This document shows positions 26,929 to 35,730 of a stretch of DNA of 64,000 nt, piece after piece. The position numbers and the translations under genes were made by a program. The notes beneath the pieces are model-generated. The model ran no database searches. It saw only the letters and a program-made list of their open reading frames with translations, and was not told the origin of the DNA. Each line of letters opens with the position of its first letter. The stretch's first letter is position 1. Origin of the DNA: Chryseobacterium viscerum (lineage in GTDB: Bacteria > Bacteroidota > Bacteroidia > Flavobacteriales > Weeksellaceae); contig NZ_PPEG02000013.1 in assembly GCF_002899945.2 (NCBI RefSeq), positions 50,255 to 114,254 of the forward strand. The letters run 5' to 3'.

Positions 26929-29092
26929 ATTCAGCCGTAGATTTATAACCGGAAAGATTAAAATAACCTGTGGCAGACCAGGAAGGCGAAATCTTATATT
27001 CCAGATTGCACGTGATATTGCTGTTTAGATTTTTATAAAGTTCCGAATAGAAGGTTCCGGCTGAAAAAGATCCGGTGAGATTATGGTTAAGCATCTGAAA
27101 ATTATACGAGGCATATACATTGTAGTTGGCGAAATTACGGGTTACATCATAATAAGAATTTAAATCAAAGACACTGGTTGCATTCCATTGAGCTGTTCCG
27201 TTGAGGGAGAATGATTTATATCTGTAAGATAAAGTTGTTTTCAAACTGTTGAACCAGTCCGGTTTATTATTCTCTTTTGAATAAGAATATTCCGCCGTCA
27301 GGTTCAATCCGTGTGCTCCTAATGTAGTACTGATGTTGGCTTCCAGCCGGTAAGAAAAAAGTTCCTGTGATGTGTAAAAATTAGCTGTTTTTTGTTTTTC
27401 AACCTTTGGAGACAGTAGAAAATTCCACTTCCTTAAAGAAAACTGATAACCTAACCGCAAAGCTTCTGTACTGTTGAAATAATAACGCAAATTAGCAGTA
27501 TTACCAGGCTGGACTGGCGAATTCTGGAAACTCAGGAACTCAGGTTCTACCTGCGAATTCTGATATTGTATAAAAGCACGCTGAGAAGCAGAAAATTGGT
27601 GGCCGATCCGCTGATTTGAGAAAAAGGATCCCCGTTTGATCCCTGCATAACTTTTAGTAGCAAAGGAATTAAAAGATTGTATATCCCATTTCCCTATTTT
27701 CCCTTCGTAATTCGCTCCCATTGAAGCTCCTGCGTTTTCATCTTTGTTCAAAAGGCCTTTTTCGTGGCTCACACCCACTTCCGCACGGATTGAATGTTTA
27801 TCGTTAATTAAAAATGATGTTAGCGCGTTTGCTACCTGCGTATCTACATTAAAACGCGGATCATGGTCAAAAATATAGGACACTTTCCCACTGAAAGATT
27901 TAACATTCCCAAAGGCATATTTTGCACCCACCATGGTAGATCCTTCTGTTTGTTGGAAATAAGTACCATACAAATTATAATTATTTTCCAGCGCAAGAAT
28001 TTCAATCTGATTATTTTTACCAAATTTGGCATAAATCTTCCCTCCTCTTCCGAAAACCGGGTAATCGTAATCGCTGCTATTAACGTTTCCTACGCGTAAT
28101 AACGTATTTTTTCTCTCCAGTTCCAGCCAGGTATCATACAGGTTGTAACGGCCGTCTTCAAGATAGTAATCTGCACCAATATTGAAGCGTGATTTCAAAT
28201 TCTCAGTCACCCGGAACGCAGTATTTCCCCTCAATTGAAGAAAATTAAGACGTGAACTGTTTTCATTATAGCTCATTTCCGCAAAATTATTTCCGCTCAC
28301 CGCCTCGTTTCCCCGGGCAATTTGTCTGTTATGCGATAAAACAACGAAGTAAAGCGTGTTGCTTCCCACAATTTTATTGTCAAGCAGGTCTGTGACTATT
28401 GTATTAATATTAAATTCAGGATAAAGTATATTCTGTTTTCTTACCGCAATTTTGATCTCAACCGTTTGTTTTTCTAAACCTTCCAGCGATACAGTTTGTT
28501 GTTTTGGCAAAATTTCCAAACCATCAGGGATGGATTGCAAATCAATCCTAACGGTTCGTTTACTATAACTTTGGTTTTCTACAGTTAGCAGAATTGTGGA
28601 CTGCGGCAAAGCAGGGTTAATGAAATTTTCGTATGTTGCGGTATAAACTGCGATGTTTTTGTTCTCGCCTTTAGCAACGAAGAACGAGGCACTTTCAGTT
28701 CTGGTGACCATTGGTGTGGTGTACGAAACCTGGAATTGAATCTCATCGGATTTCAGCTTCATAAAATCCACATTGGCCATCAGTTTCACAGGAAGATTTT
28801 TAGACTGTCCCGCACCTAAGATAAAGTCATTTTTGGGATAGAAAAGCAATCCCGGATAGTTTTCCTGAGGTATGATATTCTGAATAATAATCTCTTCAGA
28901 ACTTTTATTCTCAATGACCAGGAAATTAGTAAAAGTAGAACCCTTCTCAACCGCTACACTGTCATTTTCAAAATGGATTTGAATATCTTTCTTTTCCTGC
29001 GCAAAGACCAATGAAAAGTTCAGAAGAACAACTACAAAAAATAAGATTGTTCTTCTTAGGATTGATAACGATATTCCATTCTGTGGTTTCAA
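26846..29092 (-). CDS. Usher-like outer-membrane protein, N-terminal part and barrel (frameshifted)
   Basis: 748 residues in this frame. After a signal peptide (residues about 12-31) come two Ig-like beta domains (KDIQIHFENDSVAVEKGST; SIPDGLEILPKQQTVSLEG) and from about residue 270 a long series of amphipathic strands with aromatic turns, as in outer-membrane barrels (FGVQ-like and YYLEDGRYNLYDTWLELERK). The frame ends in YHSYGSRKS just after the A7 tract, whereas the other frame continues naturally. It lies 9 bp after the PapD-like chaperone gene. I infer that it exports or anchors the pilin-like subunits; no direct match to the FimD family is seen. Confidence 0.65.
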   Translation of the reverse strand: MKPQNGISLSILRRTILFFVVVLLNFSLVFAQEKKDIQIHFENDSVAVEKGSTFTNFLVIENKSSEEIIIQNIIPQENYPGLLFYPKNDFILGAGQSKNLPVKLMANVDFMKLKSDEIQFQVSYTTPMVTRTESASFFVAKGENKNIAVYTATYENFINPALPQSTILLTVENQSYSKRTVRIDLQSIPDGLEILPKQQTVSLEGLEKQTVEIKIAVRKQNILYPEFNINTIVTDLLDNKIVGSNTLYFVVLSHNRQIARGNEAVSGNNFAEMSYNENSSRLNFLQLRGNTAFRVTENLKSRFNIGADYYLEDGRYNLYDTWLELERKNTLLRVGNVNSSDYDYPVFGRGGKIYAKFGKNNQIEILALENNYNLYGTYFQQTEGSTMVGAKYAFGNVKSFSGKVSYIFDHDPRFNVDTQVANALTSFLINDKHSIRAEVGVSHEKGLLNKDENAGASMGANYEGKIGKWDIQSFNSFATKSYAGIKRGSFFSNQRIGHQFSASQRAFIQYQNSQVEPEFLSFQNSPVQPGNTANLRYYFNSTEALRLGYQFSLRKWNFLLSPKVEKQKTANFYTSQELFSYRLEANISTTLGAHGLNLTAEYSYSKENNKPDWFNSLKTTLSYRYKSFSLNGTAQWNATSVFDLNSYYDVTRNFANYNVYASYNFQMLNHNLTGSFSAGTFYSELYKNLNSNITCNLEYKISPSWSATGYFNLSGYKSTAEYASSGSYYQFRVGIKKIFYHSYGSRKS
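26881..26887 (-). repeat. A7 tract at the usher-like frameshift
   Basis: On the coding strand the sequence reads ATT-AAA-AAA-A-TAT. Codons 736-737 are AAA AAA; removing one A joins the barrel frame to the downstream frame. It could be a sequencing error, a fixed mutation or a slippage site for on/off switching. Confidence 0.7.
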
Positions 29093-29101
29093 GACGTAAT
29101 T

Positions 29102-29902
29102 TTAAAATTTAAAGTTTTTTTCGCCTACGCGTAAGTCATTGGAATCTGCCATTTTCATAATAACCACGCCAAGGAAGTTCCCTGAAATGTTCTCTGGTAA
29201 GGAAAACTGAACAACCTGATTGGTATCCGGAAGCATGGAGATAGCAATTGAGGGCAATTTTATTTCCTTACCACTGTCTGTGTCCGTGAGTTCAAACTCA
29301 ACGGTGGCATCATTGATAGTGTTTCCATCATTATGAATGCTTACTGCGACTTTTCTGTTCGCTGTACTCTCCTTACTTGCCTCTGAAATATTGGTAATAT
29401 CCAAACTTTTTACATGGTTTCCCGGTGGAGTATAAAAAATGTGAAGTCCCACTTCAAATAAGGTGATAATACCGATACCGTTCTGAACACTTACCTTATC
29501 TGCCTGCTGAGGAAGTTGGGTAAAAAACAACATGCTGTTCGTAACGGCAGACTGTGATGCGTTTGCCGGAATCTGCATGGTTACTACAATCTCCTTTGTA
29601 CTTTTCGCAGGAACTGTTACAGCGTTTTCTAAGGTGGATATCCAGGAAGCATTGGAGGTTTTTGAACTGCCTGCTTCAAGATAAACCTTATTTCCGTCTT
29701 CTTCTCTAACCCAATCTTTATAGTTGAGGTTAAAAACATAATCCTTATCCGAGCTGTTTTGAAGTGTGACTGTCTTTGTTACTTTTTCTCCCGGATTACC
29801 GGTGAAAAACAAGCGTGTAGGCGACATAGAAATACTTTGTGCCAGAATTGAAGAAGACCCTTTGAGGATAAAGAAAATGAAAAGGAGGATAAACTTGTGC
29901 AT
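29102..29902 (-). CDS. PapD/FimC-like periplasmic fimbrial chaperone
   Basis: 266 residues with a signal peptide ending SILAQ. It shows the two-domain Ig-like plan of pilus chaperones: SISMSPTRLFFTGNPGEKVT near the N-terminus, TVTLQNSSDKDYVFNLNYKD, a long domain-1 strand segment with VTVPAKSTKEIVVTMQIPAN and a second domain with GIITLFEVGLHIFYTPPG and KVAVSIHNDGNTIN. Such chaperones donate a strand to unfolded pilins and hand them to the usher. The position between the pilin-like and barrel genes supports this. Family match is from pattern only. Confidence 0.75.
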   Translation of the reverse strand: MHKFILLFIFFILKGSSSILAQSISMSPTRLFFTGNPGEKVTKTVTLQNSSDKDYVFNLNYKDWVREEDGNKVYLEAGSSKTSNASWISTLENAVTVPAKSTKEIVVTMQIPANASQSAVTNSMLFFTQLPQQADKVSVQNGIGIITLFEVGLHIFYTPPGNHVKSLDITNISEASKESTANRKVAVSIHNDGNTINDATVEFELTDTDSGKEIKLPSIAISMLPDTNQVVQFSLPENISGNFLGVVIMKMADSNDLRVGEKNFKF

Positions 29903-29983
29903 GGTGTAAATAGTTTAATAATAAAAGATTCCCAAAACTACTGAAAACATAGCAAAAGGAACCTTTACAAACTAAAGATTCTA

Positions 29984-30529
29984 TTATAAAACAGTCGCAG
30001 TATAAGTTACCGTTTGTGTATAAGTTCCGGCAGGTTTACCTAAAATATAAGAAGATGATGATTTTGCCGCTGGAATGGTGTAGTCCAGATTCAGTATTAA
30101 CGCACTTCCAAGCGGAGCATTGGCTACTAAGGTTCTTTCTCCTGCAGATAAAACCACATCGTTTTTTGTTCCGCCCATACTTCCAGGAGCTGCTGCAGCT
30201 TTGATAGTCAAAACATCAACAGGGATTGAGTTTGAACCATTGACGAAATTCGGTCCACCTGCTTTTACCCTTACATTAAAGTTCTTCGTAGAAGTGACTT
30301 TTAAAGAATTGGCTTTAGTAATCGTCTGATCTGAGTTATAGTCCGCTGCAGTAAAATAGTTAAAGGCAACTGTACCACCAATTGCAGTACTTCCTGCGTC
30401 GATAGAAATTACATCGTTAAGGGTAATGTTTACGGTTGTGGTTACGGTTGTATTTTGCGCTTGAACATTGTTAGTTCCTAATATCATTGCTCCAATAGTG
30501 AAGGCTGTGATTATGATTTGTTTTGTCAT
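29984..30529 (-). CDS. Pilin-like subunit (small fimbrial protein)
   Basis: 181 residues with a signal peptide (IIITAFTIGAMILGTNNVQAQ). The mature part is Thr/Val/Ala-rich and beta-stranded, beginning NTTVTTTVNITLNDVISI; alternating hydrophobic residues at the N-terminus suit a donor-strand extension. It contains VAFNYFTAADYNSDQTITKA, NFNVRVKAGGPNF and ends GTYTQTVTYTATVL. No Cys pair is present. It is the first gene of the operon (gap 81 bp to the chaperone), has a decayed paralogue upstream, and shares its fold region with the large subunit. Confidence 0.65.
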   Translation of the reverse strand: MTKQIIITAFTIGAMILGTNNVQAQNTTVTTTVNITLNDVISIDAGSTAIGGTVAFNYFTAADYNSDQTITKANSLKVTSTKNFNVRVKAGGPNFVNGSNSIPVDVLTIKAAAAPGSMGGTKNDVVLSAGERTLVANAPLGSALILNLDYTIPAAKSSSSYILGKPAGTYTQTVTYTATVL

Positions 30530-30581
30530 GGTAATACTATTTAATTGTTATTCTTATTTAATTGTTCTCTTTTGAACATTA

Positions 30582-30589
30582 CAAATCTA
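30582..30589 (-). promoter_or_regulatory. Candidate -7 element of the fimbria-like operon
   Basis: On the minus strand TAGATTTG fits TAnnTTTG and lies 53 bp before the pilin-like start codon. I see no good -33 TTTG at the usual distance. Confidence 0.35.
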
Positions 30590-30674
30590 CAACGGTGATA
30601 AAAGTTTCTTTGTAGTGGAAAAAGGAAGTTCATGTAGTAAAATAACTACAGGATTGTTCTTTGGGTTTAAATAG

Positions 30675-30706
30675 AAAAACCCTCAATACTTGGAAAGTAC
30701 CGAGGG
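30675..30706 (-). terminator. Intrinsic terminator between the two pilin loci
   Basis: Minus strand: CCCTCGGTACTT, short loop, AAGTATTGAGGG, then TTTTTC. It ends the transcript of the decayed pilin at 30733-31250 before the intact operon starts. Confidence 0.7.
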
Positions 30707-30732
30707 CTTTCTATTCAAAAATTGGTATTTAC

Positions 30733-31250
30733 TTACAATGCGGTGGCAATATAAGTTATTTTTTGTGTGTAAGTTCCCTGCGATTTTCCTAGAAGTACCT
30801 TGGATGCATTTTCCGCCGAAATAGAGTAGGCAATATTTAAAGAATGTTTGTTACCTAAACCTTCATTATTCACCAGCACCTAATCATTTGTAGATAAAGT
30901 GACCTCATTCAGGGTTCCCACCACACTTCCGCCCGGTATTAATTTTAACTTTAATATATTTACAGGAATTACGTTTGCGCCACTTACAAAGTGTGACCTT
31001 CAGATTTTACTTTTATATCAAAATTTCTGGAGGAAATTATGAATAAACGATTGGGAACGTTCACATTTTTTGCTGAATTATAATCATTTGTATTCCCATA
31101 ATTAAAATCTACAATGTCCATTACAATAACATCCGATAAAATAATATTTAATGATGTACTCACCTACTCTGAATTTTGTGTTATAACCGGTTTGGTTCCT
31201 AAGATGATTACTCCCAGAGACAGCGCAACGATAAAGATTTGTTTTTTCAT
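30733..31250 (-). pseudogene. Decayed second pilin-like gene
   Basis: Starts MKKQIFIVALSLGVIILGTK and follows the intact pilin along its length: VDFNYGNTNDYNSAKNVNVP against AFNYFTAADYNSDQTITKAN, then RNFDIKVKSEG and an ending GTYTQKITYIATAL. Lesions are an in-frame TAG soon after the signal peptide (after QNSE), a one-base frameshift near 30995 just after KSEG, and a second TAG (after STND). It is a tandem duplicate of the pilin gene that has died. Confidence 0.8.
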
Positions 31251-31799
31251 GACTAATAAATTTAAAGAGGTGCATAAATATTGTCATTCAGAACTAATTA
31301 TAAATCTAATAACATTATCCCACATTATCAAAGTCTTTTTCATCATTGACTACATACTGTCATCATAAAGTTTACGGATATTTCAATCTGGAGTTAATTA
31401 CTATTACGATCTTTTACTATTATCACTATCATGATACTTAAGGAAATTGTTGAACGGCCCAATAACTGATGTCATTATTCTTGGCTGGTCCACTATTTTT
31501 TAATTCCAAAAATTTATTCTAAATTCTTACAGCTAAATTGCCATAAACGTTAACTATAAAAAATACCTCAAAATGAGCTTTGCAATTCTTGTTTAATTTG
31601 GCTCAAACGAACCAGATCATCTATAAAAGTGTTTGAAGATACAGTCGTCTCGGTTACCTAAAGCCAAATGGCACCACTTACATCTATTTGGGCAATAGCA
31701 AGTATTCAAGTTAATACTTTTACTATTCAAATAAATTTATCCTAACCCGCAAAGAAGTAAATCCGAAGATAAATGCTGTAATAGAATCTAAATAAAAGA
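31251..31799. other. Gap with weak ORF remnants
   Basis: Upstream of the decayed pilin. Around 31640-31711 one plus-strand frame reads YSRLGYLKPNGTTYIYLGNS before a TAA, and a different frame toward 31796 reads LTRKEVNPKINAVIESK before TAA, which together suggest the end of a broken gene of unknown family. Nothing else is supported. Confidence 0.3.
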
Positions 31800-31826
31800 A
31801 AACTCCATTGTTTATGGAGTTTTCTT
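31800..31826. terminator. Terminator of the fructan operon
   Basis: AAACTCCAT-TGTTT-ATGGAGTTT with T-rich sequence on the plus side and A-rich sequence on the other, about 35 bp beyond the fructokinase stop. It can work in both directions. Confidence 0.65.
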
Positions 31827-31859
31827 TTATTATCAGAATATTGGAGATTAATTATTGAA

Positions 31860-32771
31860 TCAAAAAGCATTCTGTTTTAAAAATTTATCTATTTCAGAAC
31901 TTTCTATTTTAGGATTTGCACCGGAATAGCTCGCTACCAAAGCACCGACGGCACTTGCAAAATTAAGAGCTTCATCTGGATTTTGATCTGAAAGCAGTTT
32001 CGCAATCAGGCTGGCTAAAAAAGAATCTCCTGCCCCTACTGTATCTGCTACCTTCACAGGATAACCTTCGTGTCGGTACAATTGATCATTCCATAGCAGG
32101 ATAGATCCATGTTTTCCTAAAGTTACACAGATTGCCGGTGTGTTTGTTTTTTCTGATATAAACTTGATATTTGACTCCAGATTTTCTGATTCAAATCTCA
32201 TCCCGGCAGAAATCTCCAATATTTCCTCATCATTAAATTTGATGAAATCTGCCCTGTCCATAAGTTTTTGCAGAAGTTGAATCGTATAAAAAGGCTTTCT
32301 TAAATTCACATCAAAAACTTTAAACATTGTATCATTGGAATCTAACAGGGAGAAAAGCGTCTTTTGGGAAACCTCATTTCTGCAGGCAAGACTTCCATAG
32401 AAAAATACATCGGCCTCTTTTACGATATCCATTATTTTTTCATCAACACTAATAAAATCCCACGCAGAAGGAAACCGGATCTCGTACGTTGCAGAGCCCC
32501 GCTCATTTAAGTAGACCTGAACAATTCCTGTCTCGTATTCCGGAGAAACAATGATTCCGGCGGTTTCAAGAGCATTTTCTTTGGTGTAATCCAGGATTAC
32601 TTTTCCATCTTCATCATTTCCTACTGCACTGATCATTGCCACAGGAAAGCCATACGATGCCGTTCTGAGAGCTAGGTTGAGAGGCGCTCCGCCAATTTTC
32701 TTCTCTTCTCCAAAAACATCGAAAAGTACCTCTCCGAAACTTATTACCTTAATTTTCTTATTGATAAACAT
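31860..32771 (-). CDS. PfkB-family fructokinase of the fructan locus
   Basis: 303 residues. PfkB marks: GGAPLNLALRTASYG near residue 27, FDVNLRKPFY, NDEEILEI and the anion hole/catalytic Asp in VADTVGAGDSFLASL. It should phosphorylate fructose at O6 for glycolysis. Its ATG shares one base with the stop of the GH32-type lipoprotein gene (TAATG), so it is the last gene of the fructan operon. The kinase at 58450 is a homologue in another operon. Confidence 0.92.
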   Translation of the reverse strand: MFINKKIKVISFGEVLFDVFGEEKKIGGAPLNLALRTASYGFPVAMISAVGNDEDGKVILDYTKENALETAGIIVSPEYETGIVQVYLNERGSATYEIRFPSAWDFISVDEKIMDIVKEADVFFYGSLACRNEVSQKTLFSLLDSNDTMFKVFDVNLRKPFYTIQLLQKLMDRADFIKFNDEEILEISAGMRFESENLESNIKFISEKTNTPAICVTLGKHGSILLWNDQLYRHEGYPVKVADTVGAGDSFLASLIAKLLSDQNPDEALNFASAVGALVASYSGANPKIESSEIDKFLKQNAF

Positions 32772-34312
32772 TAATTGGGATTTTTGATATTGATATTACT
32801 GAATGAACTCTCTGCAGAACTAAAAATACTCCATTTTTTATTAACTATAGTATAAATTCTGTTGGTGAACGCTATTTTATCATTGATATAGATCACACAA
32901 ACGTCATTGCTTATGTAAGCCGTTACAGTATAGGATGTTCCTGAAACCGAACTTAACGGATAAGAATTCATAAGGTCCTCCGACCCGGAATTCATTACAT
33001 AAGCCGCGATTCTGTTATTTCCAGGTTCAAGTGCAATCTTAACTCCGCTTCCGGCGTCGGTGTCGTGTGCCAGAATAATTCCTGCTTTTCCAGCAGATGC
33101 ATTCAATGTAAAGGTAATCTGATTGGCTTTCTGAAGTTTTGAAAAAGTAACCTGAGAATTGGCGGATAAAGTAAGGCTACTTCCATTCTGAGAGGCATTT
33201 CCAGTGATTTTATCAACGGTCAGCACTGCATTCTGACCAAATACAGATGCTAATCCTGAAACCGGTTTCACAGCCAGTGTCCCGTCTGAATTCTGAACCA
33301 GTCTGTGCGCAACAATATTTCCTGCCCAGTCTTTTCCACCGGTATTATTTTCAGGAGTTTTTCTTGCCGTCCATCCTACCAGATAGCGGTTTGTATTATC
33401 CGAAACTGTTTTGGCAGCATACAGATAAGAGCCGTCAAGACGGTCATTCTGAGGTGTTGTCCAGGGCTCATTTGGTGAAGTCGAAATGCGGTAATGCGTT
33501 CCGGTATTGTTGCTCCAGTTTTCAGAAAAAACAAGATACCAATAATTGCCCATCTTGAAAAGATCGGGACATTCCAGCATCATATAATTTTCGGAAGAGC
33601 TGGTGGTATAAATCGGATTTTCTACGGTCCAGTTTCCGGTTGCCGGATTGGTGGTCGTAAATTTCAGTACGACTGCTTTTTTATCAGAAGTCTGAGCAGA
33701 GACCAGCATCCAGTATTTTCCTTCTTCGGAATTAAAGAACACATGCGGGTCACGAAATTCATAATCATAATACCCTACCGGAGCAGTGATTTTAAAATTC
33801 TTGACCTTCGTCCAGTTTTTCATATCCGTACTTGTTGCCAGCAGAACACTCTCCCGTGGATTACCTGAAAGGAACGAAGCTACTTCATTATGCCCCGTAT
33901 AATAGTAATAATAAGTGTTCCCCACCTTTACAAGACTTCCTGTTCCTACTCCAAAATCAGCTTCTGATGAAGTTCCGTAAGGAATCTGCCTTCCCTGATA
34001 CGTAAAATCCGTGAAATTGCTGGTCTCAAAGCTGTGAATATCGTGAAATCCTTCTCCTGCGGGTTTTGTTTTGGCATCGTTAAGAAAGAAAAGAAGGAAC
34101 TTCCCGTTTTCATAATAAGGCATTACATCGCCTGCATAGCCTTCTGTATAATAGGGATTGTTCTCTCCCATCCACTGATTGGGCGGCTGCGGAAAGATAT
34201 GGGTTTTGCTGTAAATATCTTCCGGATTCACCCCCATATCAGAATCGTGATTCTGACAGGAGAATGTTACCAGCGCAAGTATGGCTGCTGCATATATTTT
34301 TTTAATTGACAT
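32771..34312 (-). CDS. Surface lipoprotein of glycoside hydrolase family 32 type
   Basis: 513 residues. The signal peptide ends in a lipobox with Cys19 (LVTFSC), so it is lipid-anchored. The five-bladed propeller motifs are changed but readable: the nucleophile Asp is in GDVMPYYENG (D62) in place of WMNDPNG, the stabiliser is FRDPH (R187-P189), and the acid/base Glu is in LECPDLF (E247). A beta-sandwich follows. In Bacteroidota fructan loci the lipoprotein GH32 is the surface endo-enzyme that cuts levan or inulin. It lies between DUF4960 and the fructokinase. Confidence 0.88.
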   Translation of the reverse strand: MSIKKIYAAAILALVTFSCQNHDSDMGVNPEDIYSKTHIFPQPPNQWMGENNPYYTEGYAGDVMPYYENGKFLLFFLNDAKTKPAGEGFHDIHSFETSNFTDFTYQGRQIPYGTSSEADFGVGTGSLVKVGNTYYYYYTGHNEVASFLSGNPRESVLLATSTDMKNWTKVKNFKITAPVGYYDYEFRDPHVFFNSEEGKYWMLVSAQTSDKKAVVLKFTTTNPATGNWTVENPIYTTSSSENYMMLECPDLFKMGNYWYLVFSENWSNNTGTHYRISTSPNEPWTTPQNDRLDGSYLYAAKTVSDNTNRYLVGWTARKTPENNTGGKDWAGNIVAHRLVQNSDGTLAVKPVSGLASVFGQNAVLTVDKITGNASQNGSSLTLSANSQVTFSKLQKANQITFTLNASAGKAGIILAHDTDAGSGVKIALEPGNNRIAAYVMNSGSEDLMNSYPLSSVSGTSYTVTAYISNDVCVIYINDKIAFTNRIYTIVNKKWSIFSSAESSFSNINIKNPN

Positions 34313-34323
34313 GGGCTCTGATA

Positions 34324-35718
34324 TTAATGGGTTACAAGATAATTGAGACTGTTCTCCGTCATCTTTTTGATATTATCCTGAAACGAATTGGGCTGGCTAG
34401 CATTCCCGTTTACGGTTTCATTGTACCAGTCGTAAGCACCCGTACAGATAACCATACATTTTTTGTTGGCCGTTCCGCCAGGAAATTCAGCGATAGCTAC
34501 ACGTCCGTCCAAAGTATTGTCCCAGGCTTCACTGGCAAGGTTATTACCGCCCGTCTGATTTCTCCACCCCGCACCATTTACATATCCACCCCAATCCGGA
34601 AGGAACCACCAGGCTGTATGATTCAGACGGAATGTACCTTTCTCAAGCAGATTGGCTTTCCCAGATTCGTACGTCTGAAGACCATCGAAAACAGGATGAT
34701 TCTCATATCCTTTGAAAGAGATTCCCCAATCACTTCCTATATCTATAAATCCGTTCGGAAGAAAATCTCCGAAAACATTATTCGGTCCTTTTCCTGCAGG
34801 AACTATTCCCAATGCGTCAACATATTGCGCCGCAAAGCTTGTAAGCAAAATATTTCCCCCGCCATTCAGATACGTCTTGATTTTAGAAATCATATTCTGG
34901 CTCATCGCATCTGCCGGTAAAGTGGTCGCAGAATCGAAATGCCACCAGATCACGTCAATATTGTTGAGGTTTGCCACGCCACTTGCAACATCAGTAACCG
35001 AAACATACACTGCCCCTGAAAATTTCCCGAAAAGCCAGTCAGAAGCTGCAATCTCATCCGGATTTGTCAATCCTGTTCTTGTAGCAGCAGTTCCAAGGAA
35101 TGCAACGGAAGGTCCGGAAACAGGCGTTGTTACCTTAGCCGTATACACTTCCGTAAGACTGCCATTAGAAACAGTAAACGAAACCGGGCTGGTAAAGTTA
35201 AGAGTTGTTCCCGATGCAGGATTGATGCTGACGCCATTTCCGGTTTCAATTACGGGCTGCAATGCGGTAAGATTGGTTCCTTCCGGCATTGTAAGAGAAA
35301 TGGTTTTGCCCGAATTATTGATGGTAGCCGATAATCCGTTGATCTTAAAGCTGAGAATTGGATCCTGAGCTTTTACAGTTACCTGATAATCTTTGTAGAT
35401 ATTTCCATTTTTCACTTTGAATTTAACCGGCTGTGAAAAATCAATCGTTGCTCCTGATCCCGGCGAAACTACGGCACCCTGAGGAATTTCAATAACTGGA
35501 GCTAATGTCTTAACACTTGTTCCATAAGGAAGCGTGAGGGTGATTTTATCATTCTTATGATCAATTTCCCCAGAAACACCGTTCACCCTGAAAGAAGAAA
35601 TATTGACTGAAACATTCGTAACAAGACCATCTTCCATCTGACTGTCGCAAGACCAGATAAAGGCCGCAGACATCAGTAGAATGATGATAATATGAGTTTT
35701 TTTGAATATCGTTTTCAT
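34324..35718 (-). CDS. DUF4960 surface lipoprotein, putative fructan-binding protein
   Basis: 464 residues; the lipobox is AAFIWSC (C24). Two Ig-like repeats follow (FRVNGVSGEIDHKNDKITLT and FKINGLSATINNSGKTISLT have the same pattern), then a C-terminal domain with DVIWWHFDSA, LNGGGNILLTSFA and a glutamine-amidotransferase-like fold typical of DUF4960. In the Bacteroides thetaiotaomicron levan locus the protein at this place binds levan at the surface. It lies between SusD and GH32. No catalytic residues are evident. Confidence 0.85.
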   Translation of the reverse strand: MKTIFKKTHIIIILLMSAAFIWSCDSQMEDGLVTNVSVNISSFRVNGVSGEIDHKNDKITLTLPYGTSVKTLAPVIEIPQGAVVSPGSGATIDFSQPVKFKVKNGNIYKDYQVTVKAQDPILSFKINGLSATINNSGKTISLTMPEGTNLTALQPVIETGNGVSINPASGTTLNFTSPVSFTVSNGSLTEVYTAKVTTPVSGPSVAFLGTAATRTGLTNPDEIAASDWLFGKFSGAVYVSVTDVASGVANLNNIDVIWWHFDSATTLPADAMSQNMISKIKTYLNGGGNILLTSFAAQYVDALGIVPAGKGPNNVFGDFLPNGFIDIGSDWGISFKGYENHPVFDGLQTYESGKANLLEKGTFRLNHTAWWFLPDWGGYVNGAGWRNQTGGNNLASEAWDNTLDGRVAIAEFPGGTANKKCMVICTGAYDWYNETVNGNASQPNSFQDNIKKMTENSLNYLVTH

Positions 35719-35730
35719 TCGTATCTTTTT

